Part shown: one piece after another, positions 43,015 through 54,700 of the stretch
How the letters are laid out: every line of letters begins with the position of its first letter
Numbering within the stretch: the stretch's first letter is position 1
Assembly (NCBI RefSeq): GCF_036373705.1
Contig: NC_089856.1
Span: 30,538,298-30,602,297 of the forward strand
Direction: 5' to 3'
From: Amia ocellicauda
Taxonomy: Eukaryota > Chordata > Actinopteri > Amiiformes > Amiidae
DNA: 64,000 bases
The notes under the pieces: generated by a model
Database searches by the model: none
Seen by the model: the letters and a program-made list of their open reading frames with translations, nothing else
What the model was told of the DNA's origin: nothing
Program-made: the position numbers and the translations under genes

Positions 43015-46000
43015 GTGAGTGTGCTTAGAGCAATTTAACTTAATTGATTTTACTCAGGATGAATATTGCTTTGTCTTTATCTACAATTGAGAATTCATTC
43101 AAAAATTTGCACTTAATGTTAGTGACATGGTCATATCGCAACTCCCAGCATGGCCATAAAATCACTTTCACTTATCACTGAGCAGCACAGCTCATCATGT
43201 GACGATGACTGACTTGACAAGATGATTAGGGAAAATATATTTGAAACTGATATGTTAACATACAGCATGTAAAATGATAAAGAATATTAAAATGGTTTCT
43301 GAATTAACATACATGATGTCAGTTTTCACCTTTCACTTCATCAATGTTAAATGTAATTTTTTATTCTCTCCTGAACATTCAACTCAAAGTACCGCAGAAT
43401 TGTGTGGAAGTCAGTGGAGAACAGCCCCTTAAACCAGTCTTTTCAAAGACAGACCCCAATACTCTCCATCTGGCCCTTGGCAAGACCCTTCTTCCTCACA
43501 GGCCCTCAAGCAACACCAAAAGGGCAACCCAGGTGAAGCAGGGGGTCAACGAGAGAAGGACTATGCCTGAGGACGTGTTGGCGGAACTTAAGGAGAAATT
43601 GCAAGGAGACAGCAAGGTGGGGAAGGCCAAAAAGGAGAAGTCACAGAAGACAAAGGCAAGCAACAAGCTCTCCTGGCTCACCTATGAGCGTCTGTCCAGC
43701 TTCATTGGGGGAAAGCATTCCCACACTGACTCTACAACAGTGTCTCCCACTCAGGATGGAAAACCCCCTGAATCAGAAACTCTGGGAACCAATATCCAGA
43801 GGCATTTGAGAAACCCAGTGGACCAGGAAGCCAACTCCAAAGGTCAGGCAGCCACGCTGACCAGAAGCCGAGAGGGAGGCCTGTGCTGGAGAGCAGACCT
43901 GCCTCTTCAGGAGCAGTTTAAGACAGAGCCCAGAGATGGTGCAGTCTCTGCTTGTGCCACCACACCACAGGAAGCGCAAGCCCAGGAGGATGTCGCCGTG
44001 CCTAATCCTGTCCAGGGAGACTGGAAGAATGACTTCTCTTTAGAGGCGCGGTTCTGGCAGGAGCGGAGCATGGTGCAGGAGAGTGGCATTCTGGAGCAGC
44101 TCAGTCAGCAGGAGCTCCTGTTGCAGGAGGTAAAGGAGCAAGTGGCATAGTGTATGAATCTATTACCCTTCAGGCCAGTGTCCTTCATACAGTGGCACAC
44201 TTTGTAGCATTCTGCACTTTCACTACAGTAGAGGTATTTTGGAATGATTAACAAGTGTGAGGATGTGGCTTTATTCACCCTGTTCTCTGTCTTTCGGTCT
44301 GTCAGCCTTTGTTGACGCCGCTGATTACTGCCATGTGTCGCAAAACTGATTTTTGACGTGAATGTTGTGCCAGCATAAATATAAAGACTATTGCTCTAAG
44401 GGTGTTGTCTGTCTCCAGGCCTGAGCTGATAGTGACAGGTCTGAATGCTCCAGTGTGTCTGTCAGTGTGTGATGCAGCCTGTCTCCTGTGGCTCAGAGCA
44501 AGTATGAGGTGGTGACCACCGAAGCGTCCTACCTCGCCAGTCTGAGGGTGGCTGTGGAGCATTTCATGGAGTCTCCGAAGCTCAGCGCCGCCCTGGGTCC
44601 TCTTGATCGAAAATCCCTCTTCTCCAGCATCACCAAGATCAGGGAGATCAGCCAGAAGTAAGAGTCCCCTCATCTCCAGGCAACATCTTACACTCAAAAC
44701 GATATGCTCGTACAGCAAAGTATGAATCGCAATGAATGTGTCTAACTTGGGTATTAAAAATATTTAATTTTACATAAGGAAAATATACATTTGTAGCTCA
44801 CCATAAACTGTGCTCTGGGACATGTCACTTGTTTTGCTGGGACTGGTTTGTGTCCAGTGATGCTTTTACTGTTGTAATGCATTGTAGAAAGTCTTAGATC
44901 ACTGATGATCAATCCTGGTCTTTAATAGAAACATAAACAATATTCCATAAATGGACAGCAAGGTCAATAGACCACATTTATGGGTGCTGTGCTGTGGGGG
45001 GTGATGACTTGCGATCTGTCCTAAGTTTCCTAGATGAGCTGAAGAGCAGGCAGGAGGGCAGTGTTTTCTGTGATGTGTGCGAGGTCATCCAGAGCCACGC
45101 CAAAGACCATTTCTCCGCCTATGTCGACTACATCCGCAACATGCCCTACCAGGAGCAGACCCTACACAACCTGGGGTAGGGGTCAGCCCTTGCACACGCT
45201 CACATAGAGGGCCCTGGTGCCTTGTTTCCACGCCAGCTGAGCTTTGTGTTGCTGTTTAAGAAAGGAGAAGCCCCAGTTTGTGGAGATCCTGCAACTTCTC
45301 CAGGAGGACCCGCGCTGCCACCGCTTGCACCTCAAGTCCTTCCTGGTGCTGCCCTTCCAGAGGATCACTCGCCTTAAGATCCTGGTGGAGGTACATGGAG
45401 CAATGCATCATGGGTTGGGGGTGGGAGACATCACTGGTTCCTGCAGAAGGAGCCATTAGTTCTTGAACTCTGATTAACGTATTTATACTTGGATCAGACA
45501 TTTAATCTCCTGTAGCAAACAGAAAAGGAATTAAACTGGTCCGCTGTTTTTTTTCTCTTTTTCTTTTGAAGTTAGTTCAGTTTGTTGTGTCTGAGTGTGA
45601 CATAATAATGTGCGAATGTGCTCAATGCGTATGCTCTCCCTGTGTCCCATTTGGCATGTTGTGCACCTGATCCCCAGACCATTCAGAAGAGGACAGAGCC
45701 GGACTCCGAGGAGCACAGGTCAGCAGAGAGAGCCCTGAAAGAGGTCTCCAAGGTAACACTGAAGCAAGTGTCGAACACTCTTTAATTGTCACTTTTCACT
45801 TTCGTATGTTTACCGGATCTAAATGCTGTGCTTGGCACAGTGTTGTGACAGAGCGCCTCAGCCCTGTGCTCAGCCTTGCCCTGTGTTTGCAGGTGGTGGA
45901 GGACTGCAACCGCGAAGTGGGCAAAATGAAACAGATGGAGGAGCTGGTTCACATCGCCAACAAGATGGAGTTTGAGTGCAAGGTGAGCCGCCCGCCCTCT

Positions 46001-49000
46001 CAGACTAACAGGTACAGAATTGGATAGCTGGATAGCCTTAGGAAATAGCTGGACCAACGTTCTTATTGCACCTAAACTTTATATTTTGTGGCACTGCAAT
46101 AAAACGAGTCTATTGTTTGGCATTCATTGATGGATGAAAAATGAGTCAACAAAGCTCTCTTACTTACCAGTCAGATCTCTTTCTCCCTCACTCATCCAGT
46201 CTCTCACTACCTGTTCATCTTTCTCCCTACCCTTTCTACCTATCCCTGTCCTTCTCCCGTGGTGTCAGGGCCTCCCTCTGGTCTCCTCATCACGCTGGCT
46301 AGTGAAGCAGGGGGAGCTGGTCCAACACACTGACAAGGAGAACATCTTTGGTCAGAAGAAGCTCTCCCCTGTCTACCTGTTCCTCTTCAATGATCTTCTG
46401 CTGGTGGCTGTGAGGAAGGGGTGAGTGTGAATCCCAGAACAGCTCTGGAGCTTTTTGGCACAGTACTCATTGTTGCTGTAATTCAGGAATTGAGAGAGAG
46501 CAAAGCATGAAGGAGGAATGGGTAATAGGAGAGTTTGTGAGAGTCGTTTTGTGCTTAAAGTGATGGACTGCAGTTTGAAAGCAGTTAGGGGCCACAGCAC
46601 AGTGGCTCTATAATTGAACAGAAGGATTCTTAGTCAAGTAATAATATGTTGTTTTTATGCATATTAATTTTTCTGATTATTATTAAATAGACATCATGCG
46701 ACCTACCAGTTACGCCTGTCACATTCTCTCTGGTCCAGGGTGGATCGCTTTGTGGTCCAGGATCACGTGCACCACTCGCTCATCGACATCAGTGATGCAG
46801 CGCAGGAGGAGGGGCTGGACTGTCAGCTGGAGAAGAGCTTCCTGTTGGTTCTGCTGAAGAACCACCATGGAGGCACCTCCCAGCGCCTGCTCCGCGCCTC
46901 CTCACAGTGAGTGCAGCACACACAGGCCAGCGCCGCCACAGCACAGGCTGGGACTGGATCCCTGTCTGTAGCCAGCAGGTTACAGCGCTCAGTGTATGTG
47001 GATTTCGGCAGTAGGCGGTAGCAGCTGATGAGAAGTCAATGGAGTGGACGAAAGAGTACGGAAGTCAAAGAGAAAATTTAACGTCTCACGGCTACTCGGG
47101 GTGGGGGGCTCTGTGCACAGGCCCTCAGCCACACTGCCACCTGGTGGAAGTTTGGGGGGGTTGCACTGGCTCACAGGTGTGTCTGTTTCAGAGCGGAGAG
47201 GGACAGCTGGGTGGAGGTGCTGTTGCCGGACAGTAGCAAGGGGGACAAAGTGTATGAAGAGTGGGGTGAGTGTCTGAGAGGGAGCTTTGCACACAGACAG
47301 AAATGGGGTGTGTTCATAGATGCTTGACGTTGACAGAAATAGGCATATGTGTATTAAATAAGAGCACAAAGGCAAATAGCTCAATCAGATTATAGCAGGC
47401 TGAAGAAATTGTGTAACCCAATTGGCGCTGTCGTGTTCAAAAGGAACCTAATTTGTGTATAGCAAATATGTTTCTCTCAGTTATAGCTTCCCCTTCAACA
47501 TTTAATATGGAACAATACAACCGTGCGCCTTGATGGCATTAATTATCTTACAGCTATAAAAGAAACAGTTTATTTAATGTGCATGTGTCTTATAAAGCTA
47601 ACATACACAACACTTAACCAAATACAGATAAGTAAATATATTTAAAGAAGAATGCTGTTTCTGCTAGTGTCCACTAGAGGGCAACACAGCCAAGAATGTG
47701 AAAGTATTCTGTTTTGGTTACTGTAAATGCAGTCCTTTCAGCGTGGCAGTGGGGGTCTTTTAAAGGGTGGGGGCTGTGCTGCCTGAGTGACAGTGTTTGC
47801 TTCTCTCAGACTGCCCCCAGGTCCAGTGCACACAGTCTTACACTGCCCTGCAGCCCGGAGAGCTCAGCCTGCAGCCTGGGGACATTCTCAACGTCATCCA
47901 GAAAACTACTGATGGTAGGTGGACTGGAAGACAGGGTCATGTCTGCAGTGTTACATCATCATTTCAGTTCTACTGTGGTATTCATGTATATTCCCCTGAA
48001 CTGCGTTTTAAACAACTCTCGACTCTTGGTCCCAAGTTGATATTTTCCTAGTGGTTTAATAAGTAACAGAGCAGGGAAATGAAAATACGAAACATCGTGA
48101 CACCCACTTTCCATATGTAAAAGCCACACAAGTTGTGCACTGCAGGGAAATGTTTTTTTTGTGATCGATTTCACTGCAGTACTGGTGAATTACATAATCT
48201 AATCTGAGAACTAGTGTGTGTGCATTACTAAGATTTCCCTTCACAGACTACACATTTACTGAGCACAGCTAATTAAACAAATAACAAAATATGAACTCTG
48301 AGTCATTCATTTGAAATACTTAAGCTGCTTCCTCCATTTGTAACCTTTTTAAGCCCCCGTGACTATGTTTCAGTGTGGAAAAAATGTGCGGTATCGGTGG
48401 TGGGAAGTGCGTTCCATGCTCAGTGACTAAAACTCTTTCCCTCTGTCCATTTGTCTTTTCCTGTCCACTTATGTCTCTCCCTGTCTCAGGCTTCATGGAG
48501 GGCTGGCAGCTGCTGAGTGGAGCGAGAGGCTGGTTCCCCAGCAGCTTTGTGAAGGAGATCAACAATGAGCTTGTGCAGAGGAAGCACCTCCGCCAGCGCT
48601 ACCAAGTCCTGCAGGCGGCCAACAGGCTGCTGAGCCTCTGCACCCTGTTCCAAGAGCGGCGCGTCTCCACCTGCTTCCGATAGAGGGGGCCTGAGGACTG
48701 AGGAGCCCGCCCCACAGACACAGCAGCACCAGGGCCTGGGCTTCCGAACAGGTGACCTGGCCTGGCATGTGTATGTGGCATCGAATCTTCTTCCCACTTT
48801 GAGAACCTCATCTTTACTGAGTCCAGGAGAAGCAAGCTCAACCCAGATTATACACTGCCGCCAAGGTCTGATGGCATGATCCCACCTCAACGTCTTTCTC
48901 CATGGGATCACTAAAGAGGGAAATTCCCACAAACCCTGACTACAGTTCAGCTGAAGAACTGCTACAATGGCAGTCACACTCCATTTAGCACCGCATCCAC

Positions 49001-49990
49001 ATTTAGGCTGCGGATTTACACCCCAGTTAAATTGGGGTCCTTTCTATCTATCTATCTTTTGGTAATTTTGGAAGACATTTGGGGGTTTGTTGTGAAATGT
49101 GTTTAATTACACTGATTGATTCTCAGGGGTTGTGTCTGACTCACTTGCTGTTTGCCATACTGATTAATCTACATCAGCCAAAAGAAGCTTCTGTATACAC
49201 TAAGCAGGATCAATTGAGTGGAACTGTGCAGGGGAAACAAATCCTTTGTGCCAGGCCTTTTGCCCCACCGAGAACCATTATAGTGCCAAAATGCCCTCCT
49301 CCCCTTTTCCCTGTGTCATTCTCGGTCATTTACTAATTCAGCAGGGAGAAATCTATTCATGAGCCATTGATCCTGGAATAATTACTCATCTGTGAAAATA
49401 ACACCTAAGCAGTAAGGATAACAGAGATGATGCAATACTATTTTATACAAGCATAACATAATCTTTTAGGTTACACATGTAAGAAATTAAATTAAAAGGA
49501 AAATTCCACAGATACAAAAAAAAAGTGGGGTATTCTGTTTTTTATTTTTAAACTAAGGTGCTGATAATCTTAGATACTAAACTCTGGTTGTGTTACAAAT
49601 GTAGTGTCTTTTATACTGTCTATGTGATATGTTAAAGTGCATAGCATATTGAAAAACTATGAAATGGAAACGTTGTAGATGTACTATCCTATCAGAGCCT
49701 TGACTAGTATGTTTTGTAACTGTTTTAATTTTAAGTTAACAACAGCTTTTCAACACGCGACTAATTTATTTCTACGGGCAGTTTCATTGGTAAACACCAG
49801 AAAAACAAAATCTTCTTTGAGACGTAAAAGAGACGGCTGGATCAACTCATCTCTCTGTTGTCACAAGAGTACCATTTATTTTATTTGTGTATTCCTAGGT
49901 TGGCATCGGTGTGCTTTCTATGGAAGAGATGCATTATCATTGTGAAAAAAATGGATTAAAGCCAGTTAAATAAATACATAAATACCTTGC
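42914..49990 (+). CDS. Ephexin-family RhoGEF (DH-PH-SH3), complete gene; paralogue not assigned
   Basis: Ephexins are Dbl-type guanine nucleotide exchange factors that activate Rho GTPases at the plasma membrane. Eleven coding exons join in phase from Met 43563 to TAG 48681-48683, giving 621 residues. Residues 1-189 are a Ser/Lys/Gln-rich N-terminus with no domain I recognise. The DH domain is about 190-391 (TTEASYLASL; a DHFSAY motif; SFLVLPFQRITRLKILVE). The PH domain is about 392-522 (SRWLVKQGELVQHTDKENIF; YLFLFNDLLLVAV). The C-terminal SH3 is about 523-590 (CPQVQCTQSYTALQPGELSL; GWFPSSFVKEI). The DH-PH-SH3 order with CPQVQC at the junction is the ephexin signature (NGEF, ARHGEF5/15/16/19/26). 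Which member it is cannot be decided here. It lies between sept2 and farp2. Confidence 0.9.
43390..44129 (+). CDS. RhoGEF first coding exon
   Basis: The acceptor is probably ATTCAACTCAAAG at 43389, after a T/C-rich tract. The first ATG in any frame after it is 43563 (A at -3), opening MPEDVLAELKEKLQ; the coding part is 43563-44129. The same frame stays open upstream of that ATG, so an extra coding exon further 5' cannot be excluded. The exon ends QQELLLQE in phase 0. The encoded segment is charged and low in hydrophobics. Confidence 0.8.
44130..44496 (+). other. RhoGEF intron
   Basis: No feature seen. Confidence 0.8.
44497..44657 (+). CDS. RhoGEF exon: start of DH domain
   Basis: Encodes SKYEVVTTEASYLASLRVAV, EHFMESPKLSAALG and ITKIREISQ. 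The E(A/K)SYxxSL motif marks helix 1 of ephexin DH domains. It ends in phase 2. Confidence 0.92.
44658..45025 (+). other. RhoGEF intron
   Basis: About 370 bp, nothing seen. Confidence 0.8.
45026..45175 (+). CDS. RhoGEF exon: DH domain
   Basis: Encodes FLDELKSRQEGSVFCDVCEV, IQSHAKDHFSAYVDYIRNMP, YQEQTLHNLG. The acceptor is CTGTCCTAAG. Confidence 0.93.
45261..45390 (+). CDS. RhoGEF exon: DH conserved region 3
   Basis: Encodes KEKPQFVEILQLLQEDPRCH, RLHLKSFLVLPFQRITRLKI, LVE. PFQRITRLKI is the most conserved DH segment, contacting the GTPase. Confidence 0.95.
45678..45752 (+). CDS. RhoGEF exon: DH helix
   Basis: 25 codons: TIQKRTEPDSEEHRSAERAL, KEVSK. The acceptor is TGATCCCCAG. Confidence 0.92.
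45893..45982 (+). CDS. RhoGEF exon: end of DH domain
   Basis: 30 codons: VVEDCNREVGKMKQMEELVH, IANKMEFECK. KMEFECK resembles the KMEFKIK of NGEF at the DH-PH junction. Confidence 0.93.
46269..46420 (+). CDS. RhoGEF exon: PH domain first part
   Basis: Encodes GLPLVSSSRWLVKQGELVQH, TDKENIFGQKKLSPVYLFLF, NDLLLVAVRKG. It has the typical PH beta-1 to beta-3 strands. Confidence 0.95.
46421..46738 (+). other. RhoGEF intron
   Basis: About 320 bp, nothing seen. Confidence 0.8.
46739..46906 (+). CDS. RhoGEF exon: PH domain middle
   Basis: Encodes VDRFVVQDHVHHSLIDISDA, then FLLVLLKNHHGGTSQRLLRA. It ends in phase 2 in a Gln codon. Confidence 0.92.
47192..47265 (+). CDS. RhoGEF exon: PH C-terminal helix
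   Basis: Encodes AERDSWVEVLLPDSSKGDKV YEEW. The invariant PH Trp is present (DSW). Confidence 0.92.
47266..47809 (+). other. RhoGEF intron with CTCF-like motif
   Basis: About 540 bp; contains CCACTAGAGGGCAA at 47671-47684. Confidence 0.7.
47671..47684 (+). promoter_or_regulatory. CTCF-like motif
   Basis: CCACTAGAGGGCAA matches 13 of 14 positions of CCASYAGRKGGCRS, same strand as the two other candidates in the window. Confidence 0.5.
47810..47914 (+). CDS. RhoGEF exon: SH3 first part
   Basis: Encodes DCPQVQCTQSYTALQPGELS, LQPGDILNVIQKTTD. It has the ALYDY-like start (SYTAL) and the acidic RT-loop region of an SH3 domain. Confidence 0.94.
47915..48489 (+). other. RhoGEF intron
   Basis: About 575 bp, nothing seen. 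Confidence 0.8.
48490..48683 (+). CDS. RhoGEF last exon: SH3 end and C-terminus
   Basis: Encodes GFMEGWQLLSGARGWFPSSF, VKEINNELVQRKHLRQRYQV, then a helical tail ending VSTCFR and TAG. WFPSSFV is the SH3 ligand-binding PxxY/F region. Confidence 0.94.
48684..49990 (+). other. RhoGEF 3'UTR
   Basis: No gene seen on either strand. AATAAA at 49969-49974 is a likely polyadenylation signal. Confidence 0.55.
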
Positions 49991-51500
49991 TGGTTTTCAG
50001 TGACCATAAAAAAATAATAAATACATGCTTTAATTATATATTTTAAAGATTTATAAACTAATGTACAATTAGTTCTCTTTCTATACCCCAATCTAGATCA
50101 TCTGTTCTCCTCAGTTAGAGCTGACCAAAATCCGTTGCTGGGGGCTGCATCCTACAGGTTTTATAGGTGTTATTAAACCATCACCTCCTAAACACCTGGG
50201 GAGTAGGGTAACTGAAAAACTTAAGGTTGGAGCAAAAAACCCTGAGAACGTTTGGACAGCTGTCTTTACTTGTGGTGTTGTTACACAGCAACCACTGTCA
50301 TTTCTCCCTCCTACATATCCCTGGCTATGGGTCATGGGCTTGAACACCAGGCCCCGTTCTATCCCACCCAGTCCTTGAGACACACGATGTTAAGCTTCCT
50401 CTTGGTTTTCACAACCTGTGCATTACAGGCCACCAAACACATCCCTCCACCCCATGCAGATGCACATTACAGCTCTTTACAGATAGAATTCCCTTCAATT
50501 GGCATGCTTTGACATTAATCGCACAACTACTAAAGCTACTTCTGTTTCTTAGGCTGTCCTAAAGGGGTCCATTTGGAAACTTAACTTTGGAAGGAGCTCT
50601 GTCCAAATCAAATATTTGAAAAGAAGCCTCCCAAGGGGAATGTAAATCAGCTGCAGAGAAACCCCAGCTTGTGTCTTTCAGATTAAGTGCATGGGGTATA
50701 GCACAACATGAGAGGCAATGTCTGAAAGAAAGGAAAGTGATTTTGTGAGTATGCGTGGAATTATTTTCAATTCTTATTACTGGAACATATAAGTGATAAA
50801 CACTAGAGAGATGTTTTTCTACTCAAGATTTTTGTTGTTGTTGTCACATGGTGTATTTTCTCCTTTGCTACCTTTTCCAATTTGATCACAAGTACACACA
50901 TTAGTCACAGTTGCACTGACAGGCACAGTGAAGTTGCCAGTGAAGAGAAAAACAGAGCATGTGCCAAAAGCTACAGCATTGTCCAGTTTCAAATGACATG
51001 TTTACGCTTTTAAAGGCAGTGCCGTCCTGTGTTCCTCTTGTCTGTGCTTGGACGGACTGTGCCTCCCGAGATAAAATGGAGAGATCAAGTGTGTGTGGGA
51101 ACAGTGCTGCTTTGTTGATGTCGTTGGAGATGGTGAATGGCATCCAGTTGAAGGGGCACATTTTAAGACATTTGTCCATTGAAGTATCATGCCCATATGC
51201 ACATAAACACATGCTTAAATGTAATGTAAATGGCAAGGTAACTAATCCCCCCCCAAAATAGTTTATTTAAGTAATTGAGACGCATCCTGAAATGCAAACT
51301 CAAAGACCCCTTCTGCATCAGTTTGGAGACCTGTAGTATACATGTATATATAGTGATATATTCCTCCTCACACGCTACTACTAGTTTAATTTTCAAACAA
51401 GAATATCTACATGTATAGTACCTTGAATACTTTGTCAAGAACAGTCAACACAATCTTTAAAAGCAAGCACTCAAACCGACAGCAAATCAAAACCTGTTGG
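49991..51500. other. Intergenic region RhoGEF to farp2
   Basis: 1.5 kb, AT-rich, no gene or repeat recognised. Confidence 0.7.
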
Positions 51501-51508
51501 ACAGTTAA

Positions 51509-51650
51509 CCAATCAACTTTAAGTTTATGTCCGGACGCATTTGACCAATGACACAGCCCTTGCAGGTAAGGGCATTGTCCAATTGAAAGCGACAAACTGT
51601 TGCAGCGGTGTAACCAATAGAAATCGGGGAGGGTGTAGGTTGTGGCCAAT
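51509..51650 (+). promoter_or_regulatory. farp2: farp2 promoter: five evenly spaced CCAAT boxes
   Basis: CCAAT occurs on the plus strand at 51509, 51545, 51579, 51614 and 51646, spaced 36, 34, 35 and 32 bp. The last lies about 90 bp above the end of the inferred first exon. The pentamers are exact; binding by NF-Y is inferred. Confidence 0.65.
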
Positions 51651-51674
51651 GGCAGTGCAACATGCCTCACAGTA

Positions 51675-51739
51675 CGTTTGCCATGGCCGTCTGAGTGTCT
51701 CGCCAAGGAGTTCTTGGGAATAAAGCAGCGAAAATCCAG
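51675..51739 (+). other. farp2: farp2 non-coding exon 1
   Basis: Ends GCGAAAATCCAG|GTACGAC, a good donor just below the CCAAT array. The start is approximate. Confidence 0.55.
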
Positions 51740-54700
51740 GTACGACATTATTGTATTTATTGTCTGTGTTATTCAGGGAATTATATATTGGTAGGTATGT
51801 GTTGACTTTAAAAAAGTAAGTTCGCGTAATTTAGAACATGCATTTTCAACAATGAACAAATTCGAGTTTTTTTTTTTTTTTTTTAGAAGCTCATTTGAAA
51901 AGGAAAAAAGACTACAAAACTTACTTTTTCAGCAGTTTTGCTTATGCATTTGTCCGAGTTTTTTTACATTTCGTTTCCACTAGTAATGTGTCGAATAATG
52001 TACGTAACAGATGTTTCATGGCTTACTTCAATTGCATTTTCTTTACGGATTAAAAAGTTGATTTAAATGAATAAAAAAAAAAACCTGAATATATCAAGTG
52101 GAACTTATAAATCGGTATTTATTGAATTGGGATAAGATTATTGATGTAATACTGTTTAAGTCAGTGTAACTTTAGTGGCTCCTCAAATGACGGACGGTTC
52201 TTGAAATAGCCGATTGTCCTAAACTGGTTATACGGTCGCGTTCGTGTAGCGCAGATTCCCGCAGTTCTGCGCAGATTTGCAGAATCCCTGCGATCTCATT
52301 GGTGGAGCCGCGCAGAACTGCGGGAATCGGCGCTACACGAACGCGACCTATCTTGTTGTGTACAGCTGACTACCAGAACAATGTAACTTAGTTGGTGGAA
52401 AATGTTGGAAGGATTTGAGGGAAAATGCATGCGTGCACAACACATTTTTGGTTAACTAGTTACCGGTGGTGGTAGCAGCATGCCGACAGTAGTTTGGACT
52501 TTGGACTTAGAAAGAATAATTCACTTCTGTAATAAGATTAATTTGATTGGAAATCACCTTTCACAAGAACGGTGCTGTTTGAATCGCTGCCCACACCCGA
52601 CGAAACCGGTCGCCTGGTTCTTATGTGCATTTTGAGTGGACTGTTATATCTCCACGTTTACGAATATTTGACACATTGTCTTCCCTCACTTACTGCAATT
52701 TCAATATATGTTGCATTAAATAGTGCCCCACAGGCAGCAGCTCCATCACTCTCTGGGTTTCCACAGAAAATACAGCTAAATTTGTCCAGTAAATGCGTTT
52801 TTTGTCGATTGCGAATACAAGCATTTTCGGATTTTCTAACATTATATATTTTTGAGCCATGAAAATAGTGTTGAATGAATGAATGAATGAATTAATGAAT
52901 TTAATGTATTTGGCCAATACACGAAAATGTTAAGAATAGTGCACTATAGGCTAGTGTTGACATGTTCTGTTGTTTGGGGTTGGAATTTAGGAGTCATTGG
53001 CCAAAAATGTGCAGAAAGGACATCTGATTTGCAGATGAACCCCAGCTACAGTATTTGTCAAAGATGCCCATAGAAATGCAAAGATATATTTTATTAATAA
53101 ATGATGGAAACCAACATGGTATTTTATATCAGACACTGTCTTGATTAAGTCTTTTGTAGAAAAAATAACAGCTTGAATAGGGTTTATTACGCCTAATACA
53201 CAGCAGCCCATTACTTTCCCAGTGTGAGGGTACAAGTTGTGTAGACTCATGTAAAATGTAACACCCGATGAGAGATGTGATGCACACTGAAAGGTATACA
53301 TAAGGGAACATGCAAAACACAAGAGACCCTAACAATAAAAATGCCATCGTTTTTTAAAGCTTCAACTTAGCAGCACAAGTGACTGACTTGCAATAACATT
53401 CAGTGGATTTAAAGGATTTTTTTCAAGGCTTATTAAACCTTTGTCCATTTAAGGTTCAGTAACTTACATTCCTGTAAAAGTTAAAAGGTTGCTGTGCCAG
53501 AACACCACTACTTACATTCACTGTTCATAGGAAGATTTTGGATGTGGAACAGAAAAAAAAAATCCAAATTTCTTGGATGTCTGTACACCAGGATTGGGGT
53601 CAATTTCCAGAACAACTGGAATTGACCCCAAACCTTCTGTACATTAACTGCTTCTCTTCCAACAGTGTATTAAATCAAATCTTTTTAGAAAATTAAGTTT
53701 AAAAATACTTATGCATGATTTTAATCTAATATTAATTGAATGGATATATACATCAAAATGTTATCTGTAATTAATTTTAAGGAATTCTTAGTTTAACTGA
53801 CTTCAGCTACGGTTGGATTTTACAATTACTTTCAGTAGTAGGTGTAATTAGTATTTAACATTCATAAGTCTTGTACATGGTATTTATATATGCCCACTTC
53901 TGTCCATTATGTGGGTTTGAAATTTACTATTTGTCACCTGTTTTGCAAATAACCGATATAGAAAACAAACTCAACAGAAAAATGTATTTGCATGCATATT
54001 GCAAGAAAATCACTGTCCAAAATCAAGCAGTGAAATTTATATTGTTGATTTACAAATGTACTGAAATGAGGAATGTTGTCAAACATGTATTTTACTAAGT
54101 GCAATCCATTTTTTTGTATTCATGAATTGGAAATAAAATACAGGACACTAAATGTAAGAATGTTTTTTAAGAAACGGCAGGAAATCATGCCTGTGGTGCT
54201 ATCCTCATGGCTCAGGCACCTTTTCATTAGTGGTTTAAGGCTGTGGTGATGTCTTATCGCCCAAAGCACTTCTGAACCTCCTAATATTATGCCAATTTAC
54301 TATTATGCCTTACACTATTGTTGCTGTACCTTTAGACAGATTGGGTGGTGATCTCAGTTTAGCTTAATGTGATAAGCAAACAAAACCTTTTCTTGGTGGT
54401 GGTTTTATGGTTGCTGGTCTGTCAGAAACAGTCTAAAATTACCATGTACTCATCAGAATTTACTTGTATATTAATATTACTTTACATTGCTTAAAAAAAA
54501 AAAATTGTGTCTTTCTGTACCTGCACTGAAGCCCTTAGTCATGTAGCGTCTTGGTCTTATGCAATCTTAGCCATGTAGATACAAGTTTGAACTTTGGTCA
54601 GACCTACCTTAGAAACTGAAGAATATGAATAAATCTACAGCAAGACTGGGAGTGGTGATTGCATTATTCTTTGAGTCATTGAATTGACTTAATATAAATA

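Noticed and set aside
44302..44718. A 138-codon minus-strand frame over the DH start exon.
   Set aside because: Antisense shadow of a coding exon that fits the ephexin DH domain on the plus strand.
47127..47141. Fourth CTCF-like site (CCACCTGGTGGAAG).
   Set aside because: Only 12 of 14 core positions fit, and a key C is lost; too weak to count.
48486..48977. A 163-codon minus-strand frame opposite the RhoGEF last exon.
   Set aside because: It is the reverse shadow of a GC-rich coding exon and 3'UTR; no homology.
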